Assembly (NCBI GenBank): GCA_039933635.1
Contig: JBDTNQ010000029.1
Span: forward strand, 1-39,155
Length of the DNA: 39,155 nt
Direction of reading: 5' to 3'
From: JBDTNQ01 sp039933635
GTDB taxonomy: Bacteria > Acidobacteriota > Vicinamibacteria > Vicinamibacterales > SCN-69-37
Of this stretch, positions 25,070-34,960 are shown one piece after another. The notes under the pieces were generated by a model. The model was not told the origin of the DNA and searched no databases. It saw nothing but the letters and a program-made list of their open reading frames with translations. The position numbers were made by a program, and so were the translations under genes. Within the stretch, counting starts at the first letter, position 1. Each line of letters opens with the position of its first letter.

Positions 25070-27967
25070 TCAGAACGCGATGCGGAAACCGAGCTGCATC
25101 AGACGCGGCTGAAACGCCGAGTTGAGGTTGGTGTCGGGCTGGCCGTACCGGCTGTTGCTCTCGTTCAGCACGAACGTGCCGTAGTTCTTGTGGTTGAACA
25201 CGTTGAACACCTCGAGCATGCCGTCGACCTTGAAGTGCCCCACCGCAAAGCGCTTCTGGAGCCGCATGTCCACGCGATGGAGCGAGGGCAGGTCGAAACT
25301 GTTGCGCGCGATGATGGAGCCGTCCGCGCGCACGCGCCCGGCCGCGCCGCCGGTCGCCAGCGCATCGACACCCGACGTCGGCGTCGCCCAGCCGTTGTCA
25401 CCGAAGAAATACAGGCCGCTCAACTGCAGGCCCAGGCCCACGTCCCAGATGCCGTTGAAGGTGAAGCGATGGCGTTGGTCCCCGGTCAGGTACCACTCCT
25501 CCCGCACCGTCGGATTGAGGGTCACCGGCACGTCGCACACCGGCGCGCCCGCCGCGTTGAGCGTCGTCACGTACTGACATCCGACCGGCACCGGTGCGTT
25601 CTGCAGGTTGAACTGCTTGGCATACAGGTAGGTCGCCGCCGCCTGCCAGCGATTCCCGAGGCGCCGCGTGACCGCAACCTGGAAGCTGTGGTAGTTCGAC
25701 TGGCCAATTGAGAGCCGGTTCACGACGCTCGCCCAGTCCTGGTACGGCCGCTTGGCGATGTTCGTGAACGGATAGTTCGCACCGGTCGCCGGGTCGTACG
25801 CCAGGTTGATGTTGAACTCCACGTTCTGCGCCCGCATGCCGGTGTAGGCGTAGTCCGCCTCGACAACCATGCGATCGCCCAGCTGCTGCTGCATGCCGAT
25901 CGACCCCTGATTGCTGTAGGGAATCTCGTTCTCGGGCGCCGCGAACGCGGTGGCGAGGGTTCGGCGAAGGCAGTTCTTCAGCGTGGGAGCAACGGAACAC
26001 AGCGTCTGGGCGACCTGCTCGAAGGTCGGCGTCGGTCCGTTGAACGGGTTGGCCGCGAAGTCCGCGCGCCCGTCGTTCAGCACCTGCGGGTGCATGGAGT
26101 GAATGCCGAGCTTCGTCCAGTAGGCCGTGTGCGATCCCGGATCGGCGAAGAAGCGTCCGAACCCACCGCGGAGCACGGTGCTCTGCGTCAGGCTGAACGC
26201 CGCGCCCAACCGGGGCGCGATGTTGTTCTTGTCATTGGGTCGCCCGGCCTTGAGGAACGGCTCCAGTGATTCGTGCTCGGCATAGACGCCAGCTTCGAAG
26301 TCATAGCGCACACCGAGGTTTGCCGTGAGGCGCGACGTCAGCCGCCAGTCGTCCTGGAACCAGCCCGCCACGCCGGACAAGGGTGCGTACGCCTGCATCT
26401 GGCCCACGCCGAGCGTGTAGCTGCGCACCACGGACGAGATGCCCGCCAGGTTCCACGTGCTCACGTCGTTCCACACCGGGAACAGCGATTCGACGTTGGC
26501 CGGGACCGGTCCGCCAGAGGCGTCGTAGAGCCCCATGCACCGATTGCACAGGAACACGGGATTCTGTTGATACCAGCCCTCGCCACCAAGACGGATATCG
26601 TGTCGTCCGGCCTTGTTGAACGAGAAACTGAGATTGTCGCGGAAGGACGTCGTCCATTGCCGTTCGTCCTCGTGGGAATTGGTGTGCGCCTGGCCCACGG
26701 TGTAGCCGCGGAACTGAATGATCGGCGTGCCATACGGCAGGCCGTACGGATGCTGATTCCACGCGACAACCGAGTCCTGAATCCAGTAGTAGCTGGCGTA
26801 GCTGCCCCGGAACTCGTTCACCGCCGAATTTCCGAGCACGTTTGTGAGCACGGCGCTGATGTCGCCGCTGTGACGATTGGTCGTGATCGCGCTCGAGGGA
26901 TGCCGGGTCGCGCCACCGGTGTAGCGGCCGTCATACGGCATGTCGACCACGGACATGTTGCCGCGGACGGAAAGCCGCGACCGCGACGTGAACTGGGCGT
27001 CACCGCGCCCCAGCCCCTTGCGTTCGGTCCGCGTGCCTTTCAGATCGAAATTGAACGAAGGCCACGGACTGGTGTGCGAGTAGGTCTGCGGTTCCAGTTC
27101 GTGTTCGTAGCTCGTGAAGAAGTGCAGGCGATTCTTGACGATGGGTCCGCCCAGCGTCCAGCTCAACTGGGCATCTGAGTACGGCAGGACCCGCCCGGCT
27201 ACGAAGTCCTTGGCAATGAACTTGTCGTTCCGAAAATACCCGGCGAAGGTGCCCGAATAGACGTTGGTGCCCGACTTGGTGATGGCATTGACCATCGTCC
27301 CGGACGACCCGCCCTGGGTGGCGTCGAAGCGGTTGGCGACGAACTCGAACTCCGCAATCGCGTCCTTGCTGTATTTCGGCTGACCGAAGCCCGCCGTCTG
27401 ATTCTGCGTCACCCGTAGCCCGTCGACGTTGACCTGGAACACGCCGAGCACGCCCAGTTCGTCGCCCGATGCGTTCTGCCGGCTGCCGGGCGCCAACATC
27501 GTCAAATCGACGAAGTTGCGGCCATTCAGCGGCAATTCCTGCATCTGTTTCGGGTCCACGTTGCTGCCGACCGTTGAGTGCGTTCGCTCGACGAGCGGCG
27601 CTTCCCCCGTCACCGTGACGGCCTCCTGCATGGAGGCCGGCTTCATCTGGAGGTTGACCGTGATCTGCTGCCCGACGAGCAAGTCGATTCCCGCCTGGGT
27701 CACCGTGGCAAATCCCTGGAGTTGCGCGGTGATTCGAACCTTTCCAACACGGAGTGGCAACCGGTACAGGCCGCCGACGTCGGTCACGGCCATGAACGTG
27801 TTGCCGGTCGCTTCGTGCAGGGCAGTGACGGTGACGCCAGGGAGCACGCCGCCGGTCGTATCGGTCACGACACCGGTGACGCTGGCCTCCTGGGCAATGG
27901 CGCGTGAGGGCAGCAGCACGAGCACACTTACCATCAGGAGTCGCCTGACGGTCTTCCAACTGGACAT
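25070..27967 (-). CDS. Oar-like TonB-dependent outer-membrane receptor
   Basis: 965 residues. A signal peptide (about 1-26, ending SRAIAQ) precedes a carboxypeptidase-regulatory beta-sandwich (about 28-105: SVTGVVTDTTGGVLPGVTVT), a plug domain (about 120-230: LPLNGRNFVDLTMLAPG) and a large beta-barrel ending in Phe (LMQLGFRIAF), as needed for BAM insertion. The family takes up large or scarce solutes using TonB energy; the ligand is unknown. The gene lies upstream of three amidases, so an amide or peptide substrate is an inference. Start ATG 27967 is preceded by GGAGGAGG. A 434-base leader region lies upstream. Confidence 0.93.
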   Translation of the reverse strand: MSSWKTVRRLLMVSVLVLLPSRAIAQEASVTGVVTDTTGGVLPGVTVTALHEATGNTFMAVTDVGGLYRLPLRVGKVRITAQLQGFATVTQAGIDLLVGQQITVNLQMKPASMQEAVTVTGEAPLVERTHSTVGSNVDPKQMQELPLNGRNFVDLTMLAPGSRQNASGDELGVLGVFQVNVDGLRVTQNQTAGFGQPKYSKDAIAEFEFVANRFDATQGGSSGTMVNAITKSGTNVYSGTFAGYFRNDKFIAKDFVAGRVLPYSDAQLSWTLGGPIVKNRLHFFTSYEHELEPQTYSHTSPWPSFNFDLKGTRTERKGLGRGDAQFTSRSRLSVRGNMSVVDMPYDGRYTGGATRHPSSAITTNRHSGDISAVLTNVLGNSAVNEFRGSYASYYWIQDSVVAWNQHPYGLPYGTPIIQFRGYTVGQAHTNSHEDERQWTTSFRDNLSFSFNKAGRHDIRLGGEGWYQQNPVFLCNRCMGLYDASGGPVPANVESLFPVWNDVSTWNLAGISSVVRSYTLGVGQMQAYAPLSGVAGWFQDDWRLTSRLTANLGVRYDFEAGVYAEHESLEPFLKAGRPNDKNNIAPRLGAAFSLTQSTVLRGGFGRFFADPGSHTAYWTKLGIHSMHPQVLNDGRADFAANPFNGPTPTFEQVAQTLCSVAPTLKNCLRRTLATAFAAPENEIPYSNQGSIGMQQQLGDRMVVEADYAYTGMRAQNVEFNINLAYDPATGANYPFTNIAKRPYQDWASVVNRLSIGQSNYHSFQVAVTRRLGNRWQAAATYLYAKQFNLQNAPVPVGCQYVTTLNAAGAPVCDVPVTLNPTVREEWYLTGDQRHRFTFNGIWDVGLGLQLSGLYFFGDNGWATPTSGVDALATGGAAGRVRADGSIIARNSFDLPSLHRVDMRLQKRFAVGHFKVDGMLEVFNVFNHKNYGTFVLNESNSRYGQPDTNLNSAFQPRLMQLGFRIAF

Positions 27968-28400
27968 ACTTCCTCCTCCATCTGCCGGGGTCATTCGGAC
28001 AGACCTCCGGCCGCGGTGGCGATCGGGCGTTCAAATCAGGGCTGATTGAGGTGGCTGCGGATCAGCAAACGATCGTGACCACACTCGGCTGGAGCAATAG
28101 CAAGCGATGTACCACGTGACGCGCGACGCGATGCACGTCACGCGCATCACATGATCGATCAATGAATATCGGTATTACGCAAACGAAAACACCCTAGGCC
28201 CCGGGCGGATCCGCACGCGCCTTCGCGGACAGAGATGTCGCCTTCGGCGATCATCGCGTACTGATATGTCTGGATTGGCGGGCGTGAGAGCGTCCGCGTG
28301 TGGCGCGCGGGGCGGAGCGAACGGCCGATTCGAATTCAGTCGAACACAAACGTCGATCGCGAGGCCGTTGGGAACAAGTGCGTACAGATCGCGTGTGGCC
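27968..28400. other. Gap upstream of TonB receptor
   Basis: No gene is seen in this 433-base stretch. It holds the TonB gene's ribosome site and presumably its promoter, an inverted repeat at 28115-28142, an A/T-richer patch at 28150-28195 where the promoter most likely lies (no convincing -35/-10 pair), and the 3' flank of dcd. Confidence 0.5.
28115..28142. promoter_or_regulatory. Candidate operator inverted repeat
   Basis: CGTGACG (28115-28121) and CGTCACG (28136-28142) are exact inverted repeats with centres 21 bp apart, two helical turns, 148-175 bases upstream of the TonB start. That spacing suits a dimeric regulator, but the GC-rich context makes chance occurrence possible. Confidence 0.3.
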
Positions 28401-28955
28401 TCACACCTTCGGCAGCGTCACACCCGTCTGCTTGAGGTACTTGCCGCGCTTGTCCGCGTACGAACGCTCGCACGGCTCATCGCTCTGGAAAAACAACACC
28501 TGCGCGATGCCTTCGTTGGAGTAAATCTTCGCCGGCAGTGGCGTCGTGTTGGAGATCTCGAGCGTCACGAAGCCCTCCCACTCGGGCTCGAAGGGCGTGA
28601 CGTTCACGATGATGCCGCAGCGGGCGTACGTCGACTTGCCCAAGCACACCGTCAGCACATCGCGGGGGATGCGGAAGTACTCGATCGTCCGCGCCAGCGC
28701 AAACGAGTTGGGCGGGACGATGCAGACGTCCGCCTGGATGTCCACGAACGAGCGCGGGTCGAAATTTTTCGGGTCGATGACCGTGGTGTTGATGTTCGTG
28801 AAGACCTTGAACTCGTCGGCGACGCGGATGTCGTAGCCGTACGACGACAGGCCGTAGGACACGACGCCGGCGCGCACCTGCTCGTCCACAAACGGCTCAA
28901 TCATGCCGTGCGTCCGCGCCATGTGGCGAATCCATCTGTCAGCTTTGATAGCCAT
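28401..28955 (-). CDS. dcd: dCTP deaminase
   Basis: 184 residues, normal length. It deaminates dCTP to dUTP (or dUMP if bifunctional) for thymidylate synthesis in the cytoplasm. The core motif LGKSTYARCGIIVNVTPFEP carries S108 and R112. TLEISN gives the catalytic E133, matching S111, R115 and E138 of the E. coli enzyme. The start ATG 28955 is 6 bases after the stop of the small membrane-protein gene, so the two are in one unit. It is the last gene of the metabolic cluster on this strand. Confidence 0.95.
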   Translation of the reverse strand: MAIKADRWIRHMARTHGMIEPFVDEQVRAGVVSYGLSSYGYDIRVADEFKVFTNINTTVIDPKNFDPRSFVDIQADVCIVPPNSFALARTIEYFRIPRDVLTVCLGKSTYARCGIIVNVTPFEPEWEGFVTLEISNTTPLPAKIYSNEGIAQVLFFQSDEPCERSYADKRGKYLKQTGVTLPKV

Positions 28956-28961
28956 TCACCC

Positions 28962-29156
28962 TCACCGGCGCCACAGCGCCCCGACCAACGACAACACCAC
29001 GCTCACGACCAGGCAGGTCACGATGGGAAAGTAGAACGTCCCGCTTCCCCGCCGGACGACGACGTCCCCGGGCAGTCGGCCCAGCGGCAAACCGGCCTTG
29101 ACGGCCAACCCCACGGCGATAAGCGCGATACCCGCGATGATCAGCACCTTGGCCAT
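28962..29156 (-). CDS. Small DUF2905-type membrane protein
   Basis: 64 residues with two predicted membrane helices (about 3-20 and 42-60) around a short basic loop (LPGDVVVRRGSGTFYFP), typical of the DUF2905 family. The function is unknown. It starts 36 bases after the ndk stop and ends 6 bases before dcd. Confidence 0.85.
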   Translation of the reverse strand: MAKVLIIAGIALIAVGLAVKAGLPLGRLPGDVVVRRGSGTFYFPIVTCLVVSVVLSLVGALWRR

Positions 29157-29192
29157 TGTCTAACAGACCGGGTCTAGCACGACAAGACGCGT

Positions 29193-29609
29193 CTACAACT
29201 CCATACCCCTGAAGAAGTAGCCGAGTTCGAACGCGGCCGTGTCGGGCGCGTCGGAGCCGTGCGTGGCGTTGTTCTCGATGGACGCGCCGAACTCCTTGCG
29301 GAGCGTGCCGGCATCGGCCTTCGCGGGATCGGTCGCGCCCATGAGCGTGCGCCACTTCTTGATCGCGTCTGGCGCCTCGAGCGCCATCACGATGCAGGGG
29401 CCGGACGACATGAAGTCGGTCAAATCGGCAAAGAACGGCCGGGCACGATGCACGGCATAGAACCCTTCCGCGTCGCGCTTCGAGAGTTGCGTCAGGCGCA
29501 GGCCCCGGACGATGAACCCGGCCTGTTCGATCCGGGCAAGAATCTGACCCGCCACGCCTTTCGCGACGGCGTCGGGCTTGATGATGGCAAACGTTCGCTC
29601 TGTCGTCAT
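29193..29609 (-). CDS. ndk: Nucleoside diphosphate kinase
   Basis: 138 residues, normal length. K11 lies in the N-terminal FAIIKPDAV, and the phosphohistidine is H117 in NATHGSD. It equilibrates nucleoside tri- and diphosphates. It ends in YFFRGMEL. Placed after the sucCD/korAB genes: succinyl-CoA synthetase makes a nucleoside triphosphate and Ndk redistributes it, a known functional partnership, though co-transcription is not shown. Confidence 0.95.
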   Translation of the reverse strand: MTTERTFAIIKPDAVAKGVAGQILARIEQAGFIVRGLRLTQLSKRDAEGFYAVHRARPFFADLTDFMSSGPCIVMALEAPDAIKKWRTLMGATDPAKADAGTLRKEFGASIENNATHGSDAPDTAAFELGYFFRGMEL

Positions 29610-29669
29610 ATCTGGGCGATCTTATATCGACGCGGCAAGGGGCGGTGCGAAAAACACCGGCGAAAACTG

Positions 29670-29702
29670 AGGGGGCATGCCGCGTGACGCGACATGCCCC
29701 CT
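29670..29702 (-). terminator. Rho-independent-like terminator after korB
   Basis: A 10-bp stem AGGGGGCATG/CATGCCCCCT, with further internal pairing, followed on the minus strand by CAGTTTTCG. It lies 28 bases past the korB stop and is the clearest protein-gene terminator in the window. Confidence 0.7.
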
Positions 29703-29729
29703 GAAAGCCACACGAAGGCCGGGCGAGTG

Positions 29730-30773
29730 CTAACTGAGCCCGTCCATCAGTTGCTCGAGCACGGCCTTTGACGGGCGTACCCGGTCCTGAGGCAGGAAGG
29801 CCAGCGGCTCCGGCACCAGATTGAGTGTCGTGATGAAGTCGTCCTTGTCGGGCTCGATGTAGATCACGCCCGTCGCGAACTCACCGCGACGCAGGCTCTC
29901 GTGGAGCAGCCGCATCGCCGTGATCTTGTCCGACGGGTTGTAGTCCTCTGTAATCTTCCGCAACGTCAGATGCGAGCCGTCGTGCATCTTCACTTGGGTG
30001 GATGTACCCGGTTCGTACTCGACGCTGATGTCTTCGAAGAACGGGATGAAGCTGATTTCGCCGAGCGGCTCCTCGTGGTCCTTGACGTAGGCGTAGCTCT
30101 TGGTCGATCCCTCGTGGTCGTTGAACGTCACGCAGGGGGAGATGACGTCAATCATCGAAGTCCCCTTGTGCGCGATGGCGGCTTTGAGGATCGAGAGCAG
30201 CTGCTTCTTGTCGCCGGAGAACGACCGCGCCACGAACGACGCGCCGAGTTCGACCGCCAGGGCGCACATATCGATGGGCGGCAGATCGTTGACGACGCCG
30301 TTCTTCGCCTTGGAACCGAGATCGGCCGTCGGCGAAAACTGCCCTTTGGTCAGGCCGTAGCAGCCGTTGTCTTCGATGATGTAGATCAGCGGGAGGTTAC
30401 GCCGCATCGAGTGCACGAACTGGCCGATGCCGATCGCGCCGGAGTCGCCGTCGCCGCTGACGCCGATCGCCAGCAGGCTCTGGTTCGCGAGCATCGCACC
30501 GGTGGCCACCGACGGCATGCGGCCGTGCACGGAGTTGAAGCCGTGCGACGGATTCAGGAAATAGGCCGGGCTCTTGCTCGAGCAGCCGATACCGGAAAGC
30601 TTGATGACGCGCTTGGGATCAACGCCCATCTCGAAGAACGCGTCGATGATGCGCTCGGAAATCGCATTGTGCCCGCAGCCGGCGCACAGCGTGGTCTTGC
30701 CGCCCCGGTAGCTCGAGACATCGAGATTGAGGCGATTGGTCTTCTTGACTGGCGCGGGGGCGTCGGCGCTCAT
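29730..30773 (-). CDS. korB: 2-oxoglutarate:ferredoxin oxidoreductase, beta subunit
   Basis: 347 residues. It carries the TPP-binding motif (GDGDSGAIGIGQFVHSMRRN to IIEDN) and cysteines for the 4Fe-4S cluster (LCAGCGHN, GCSSKSP, and a distal SPCVTFN). With KorA it oxidatively decarboxylates 2-oxoglutarate to succinyl-CoA and reduces ferredoxin; the reaction is reversible. The ATG directly follows the korA stop with no gap. Pyruvate or another 2-oxoacid is possible as substrate, but the sucCD neighbours favour 2-oxoglutarate. Confidence 0.92.
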   Translation of the reverse strand: MSADAPAPVKKTNRLNLDVSSYRGGKTTLCAGCGHNAISERIIDAFFEMGVDPKRVIKLSGIGCSSKSPAYFLNPSHGFNSVHGRMPSVATGAMLANQSLLAIGVSGDGDSGAIGIGQFVHSMRRNLPLIYIIEDNGCYGLTKGQFSPTADLGSKAKNGVVNDLPPIDMCALAVELGASFVARSFSGDKKQLLSILKAAIAHKGTSMIDVISPCVTFNDHEGSTKSYAYVKDHEEPLGEISFIPFFEDISVEYEPGTSTQVKMHDGSHLTLRKITEDYNPSDKITAMRLLHESLRRGEFATGVIYIEPDKDDFITTLNLVPEPLAFLPQDRVRPSKAVLEQLMDGLS

Positions 30774-32609
30774 TTAACCCACCTTCTCCTGCGCCAGGAT
30801 GCTGTCCGTGATGCTCCGGGCGTCAATTGGCAAACCGTTGTAATGCAGCACACTGCGCAGGCGCACCACCAGGGTGGGGTCGCTATCCATGCGCAGCAGG
30901 CTCAGCATCTGGGCATCGCGATTCTGTTCGACGACGTAGATGCGGTCGTGACGACGGATGAAGTCGTCGATCTCCGGCGTGAAGGGATAGGCGCGCAGGC
31001 GAAGGTACGACGTCGCGAGGTCCGACTGCTCCCGCAGCTGATCGCGCGACTCCTCGACCGCCCAGTGGCTCGAGCCGTAGGCGATGATGCCCACCGACGC
31101 CTTCGCGTCCTGCTGCACGATCGGCGCGGGCACCATCGTGCGGGCCGTATCGAACTTGTGCGCCAACCGATCGAGGTTCGACACGTAGTCGTCCGGCTTT
31201 TCGGAGTACTGCGCCATGGCGTTGTGACCCGAGCCGCGGGTGAAGAACGCCGGCATCCCGGTGCCCGGCACCGACCGCCACGGCACCCCGTCGCCGTCGA
31301 CGTCCTTGTAGCGGCCCCACCCTTCGAGGGTCTTCAGCTTCTCCTGATCGAGGACCTTGCCGCGCTGGAGCGGTTTCTCGGGGTAGGTGAACGGCTTGGA
31401 CATCCAGTTGTTCATGCCGAGATCCAAATCGCTCAGCACGAAGACAGGCGTCTGCAGTTGTTCGGAGAGATCGAAGGCGTCGATCGACATGTCGAAGCAC
31501 TCTTCGGCCGAGCCCGGAAGCAGGAGCACGTGGCGCGTGTCGCCGTGGGAATTCAGCGCCGTAAAGAGAACGTCGCCCTGCGCGGTGCGCGTCGGCAGGC
31601 CGGTCGACGGCCCCACGCGCTGGATGTCGAAAATGACCGCTGGAATTTCCGCGTAGTACGCGAGGCCCACGAACTCGGACATGAGCGAAATGCCCGGGCC
31701 CGACGTGGACGTCATCGCCCGCGCCCCGGCCCAGCTCGCCCCAATCACCATGCCGAGCGAGGCGATTTCATCCTCCGCCTGTACGATGGCGAACGTCGCC
31801 TTGCCGGTGTCCTTGTCCATGCGGTACTTGCGCATGTACGAGATCAGCGACTCGGGGAGCGATGAGGACGGCGTGATGGGGTACCAGGCGACAACCGTGA
31901 CGCCGGCGAACAGGCAGCCCATCGCGGCGGCGGCGTTCCCCTCGACGAGCACCTGGCCGGCGGTCTTGTCGAGCGGCGCCACGCGATACGGATCGCGCTT
32001 GGTCAGGTGCTCCGCCGCGTACTTCTTGCCGCCTTCGAGCGCGGCCAGGTTGAGCGCGAGCGCCTTGGGCTTCTTGCCCATCTGGCGCGTGAGCGCCTTC
32101 GCCATCTCGGCGAGATCGATTGACAGCAGCTCGGACAGGATGCCGTCGTAGATCATGTTCTTGACGAGCCGTCGCAGCTTCGCTTCCGAGCAGACCTCGG
32201 CGACGATCTTGTCGAACGGGACCGGATAGAACGTCAGGTCCGACCGCAGCGTGTCGAGCTTGAGCGGCTCGTCGTACACCACGGCCCGGCCTGGCTCGAG
32301 GGACATCACGTCGTCCTTCGCCGTCTCCGGGTTCATGGCGACGAGGAAATCGATTTCCTTCTTGCGCGCGATGTAGCCGCGGTGATTTGCCCGGATGGTG
32401 TACCAGGTCGGCAGGCCGGCGATGTTCGACGGGAAGAGGTTCTTCCCCGACACCGGGATGCCCATCTGGAAGATGGACCGCAGCAGGACGAGGTTGGCCG
32501 TCTGGCTCCCGGAGCCGTTGACGGTGGCGACCTGGATGCTGAAATCGTTGGTGACGCTGGAGGACGCCTGGGTCGGTTGCGGTGCGGGAGCCGGTAGGGT
32601 TGAACTCAT
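30774..32609 (-). CDS. korA: 2-oxoglutarate:ferredoxin oxidoreductase, gamma-alpha fusion subunit
   Basis: 611 residues. The N-terminal third (about 20-190) is the gamma domain (IQVATVNGSGSQTANLVLLR), and the rest is the alpha subunit with GNAAAAMGCLFAGVTVVAWY followed by PITPSS. This fused layout is common in the two-subunit enzymes. The start ATG 32609 gives a short Pro/Ser-rich N-terminus; no clear Shine-Dalgarno is seen, and the frame extends upstream without support. It lies 149 bases after the sucD stop. Confidence 0.92.
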   Translation of the reverse strand: MSSTLPAPAPQPTQASSSVTNDFSIQVATVNGSGSQTANLVLLRSIFQMGIPVSGKNLFPSNIAGLPTWYTIRANHRGYIARKKEIDFLVAMNPETAKDDVMSLEPGRAVVYDEPLKLDTLRSDLTFYPVPFDKIVAEVCSEAKLRRLVKNMIYDGILSELLSIDLAEMAKALTRQMGKKPKALALNLAALEGGKKYAAEHLTKRDPYRVAPLDKTAGQVLVEGNAAAAMGCLFAGVTVVAWYPITPSSSLPESLISYMRKYRMDKDTGKATFAIVQAEDEIASLGMVIGASWAGARAMTSTSGPGISLMSEFVGLAYYAEIPAVIFDIQRVGPSTGLPTRTAQGDVLFTALNSHGDTRHVLLLPGSAEECFDMSIDAFDLSEQLQTPVFVLSDLDLGMNNWMSKPFTYPEKPLQRGKVLDQEKLKTLEGWGRYKDVDGDGVPWRSVPGTGMPAFFTRGSGHNAMAQYSEKPDDYVSNLDRLAHKFDTARTMVPAPIVQQDAKASVGIIAYGSSHWAVEESRDQLREQSDLATSYLRLRAYPFTPEIDDFIRRHDRIYVVEQNRDAQMLSLLRMDSDPTLVVRLRSVLHYNGLPIDARSITDSILAQEKVG

Positions 32610-32758
32610 GCTGGAACCGTCTGGGGCAAGCAAATTGGCCGCCAGTACATCTCGAAAATTATAGCGCACGGGGCCACAAAGATGTCGGCGCCGACGCCCC
32701 GACGGCGTCAAAACTGTGACGAAGTGACGAGTTGCCGGTCGGACAACCGGCGTGTTCG

Positions 32759-33631
<873 letters not shown>

Positions 33632-33682
33632 GTCATCTTTCTCTAGTTGGCTCGCGGGGCCCCACCCCCGCTCGCGATGCCG

Positions 33683-34843
33683 CTACTTTCCTAGCGCGAC
33701 GACTTGGTCTGCGGCCTCGCCCATCGTGTCGGCGGTCGTGAAGTTCAAGCCGCTGTCTTTCAACATCTGCTTGCCGAGTTCGACGTTGGTGCCCTCCATG
33801 CGGATGACGATGGGCACGGTCACGCCGAGATCCTGGACCGCGGCGATGACGCCCTGCGCCAACACGTCGCAGCGGAGGATGCCGCCGAAGATGTTGATCA
33901 GCACCGCCTTCACGTTACTGTCCGACGTAAGGATGCGGAACGCGTTCTTGATCTGCTCGGCGTTCGCGCCGCCGCCCACATCGAGGAAGTTGGCCGGTTC
34001 GCCGCCTGCCAGCTTGATGATGTCCATCGTGGCCATGGCCAGACCTGCGCCGTTGACCATGCAGCCGACGGTGCCGTCGAGCTTGATGTAGTTCAGCGAG
34101 AACTTCGACGCTTCGATCTCGAGCGGCTCTTCCTCGCTGAGGTCGCGCAGTTCCTTGATGTCCGCGTGGCGATACATCGCGTTGTCGTCGAAAGTCATCT
34201 TCGCGTCGAGCGCCAGCAGGTCGCCGGCCTCGGTGACGACAAGCGGGTTGATTTCGAGGAGCGACGCGTCGGTCGCGACGAAGGCGGCATAGAGCGCCAT
34301 CATTACTTTGACGGCCTTCGCCACTTCAGCGCCCGTCAGCCCGAGGTTGAAGGCAAGCTGGCGGGCCTGGAACGGTTGCAGTCCGAGTGCCGGGTCGACG
34401 AACGCCTTGAAGATGCGGTCCGGCGTCTCTTCGGCGACCTTTTCGATTTCGACGCCGCCCTCCTGGCTGACCATCAGCACGGGACGCTGGGTTGAGCGAT
34501 CGACCACGAGGCCGAGGTACAGCTCGCGCGTCATCTTGAGGCCTTGCTCGACGAGCACGCGGCCGACGAGGCGGCCTTCGGGGCCGGTCTGGTGGGTCAC
34601 GAGCGTCATGCCGAGCATGGCCTTGGCCGCCGCGAATGCCGCGTCGGGATCCTTCACGACCTTGACGCCACCGCCCTTCCCGCGGCCACCCGCGTGAATC
34701 TGGGCTTTGACGACCACGACGCCGCCGCCGAGCTCAACGGCGATCTGACGCGCTTCATCGGCGGTGTAGGCGACCTTGCCTCGCGGCACGGGCACGCCAA
34801 ATCGGCCGAGGATCTCTTTACCTTGATATTCGTGAATCTTCAT
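33683..34843 (-). CDS. sucC: Succinyl-CoA synthetase, beta subunit
   Basis: 386 residues. An ATP-grasp domain starts MKIHEYQGKEILGRFGVPVP, with nucleotide-binding KAQIHAGGRGKGGGVK and the metal/phosphate region ending GGILRCDVLAQG. It is the nucleotide-binding subunit of the SucCD pair and the third gene of the icd-mdh-sucC-sucD series. Confidence 0.97.
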   Translation of the reverse strand: MKIHEYQGKEILGRFGVPVPRGKVAYTADEARQIAVELGGGVVVVKAQIHAGGRGKGGGVKVVKDPDAAFAAAKAMLGMTLVTHQTGPEGRLVGRVLVEQGLKMTRELYLGLVVDRSTQRPVLMVSQEGGVEIEKVAEETPDRIFKAFVDPALGLQPFQARQLAFNLGLTGAEVAKAVKVMMALYAAFVATDASLLEINPLVVTEAGDLLALDAKMTFDDNAMYRHADIKELRDLSEEEPLEIEASKFSLNYIKLDGTVGCMVNGAGLAMATMDIIKLAGGEPANFLDVGGGANAEQIKNAFRILTSDSNVKAVLINIFGGILRCDVLAQGVIAAVQDLGVTVPIVIRMEGTNVELGKQMLKDSGLNFTTADTMGEAADQVVALGK

Positions 34844-34925
34844 GCGGGCGAAAGTCTATCGCAGATGACAACTGCAGTTAACGGTTGGCACAACCACTCC
34901 CGGAGTCTAAAGGCTCCCGGAGTCA

Positions 34926-34955
34926 TGACACCGGGCGTCTGAAGACTCCCGGTGT
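34926..34955. terminator. Hairpin between mdh and sucC
   Basis: GACACCGGG (34929-34937) pairs with CCCGGTGTC, with further inner pairs GTCT/AGAC. Just before it lies an 11-base direct repeat CTCCCGGAGTC twice (from about 34902). The arm sequence is shared with the hairpin at 20003-20035. Confidence 0.55.
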
Positions 34956-34960
34956 CCGAA

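Noticed and set aside
29901..31865. Long plus-strand open frame opposite korA and korB
   Set aside because: Antisense shadow of conserved enzyme genes; composition typical of GC-rich reverse reading.
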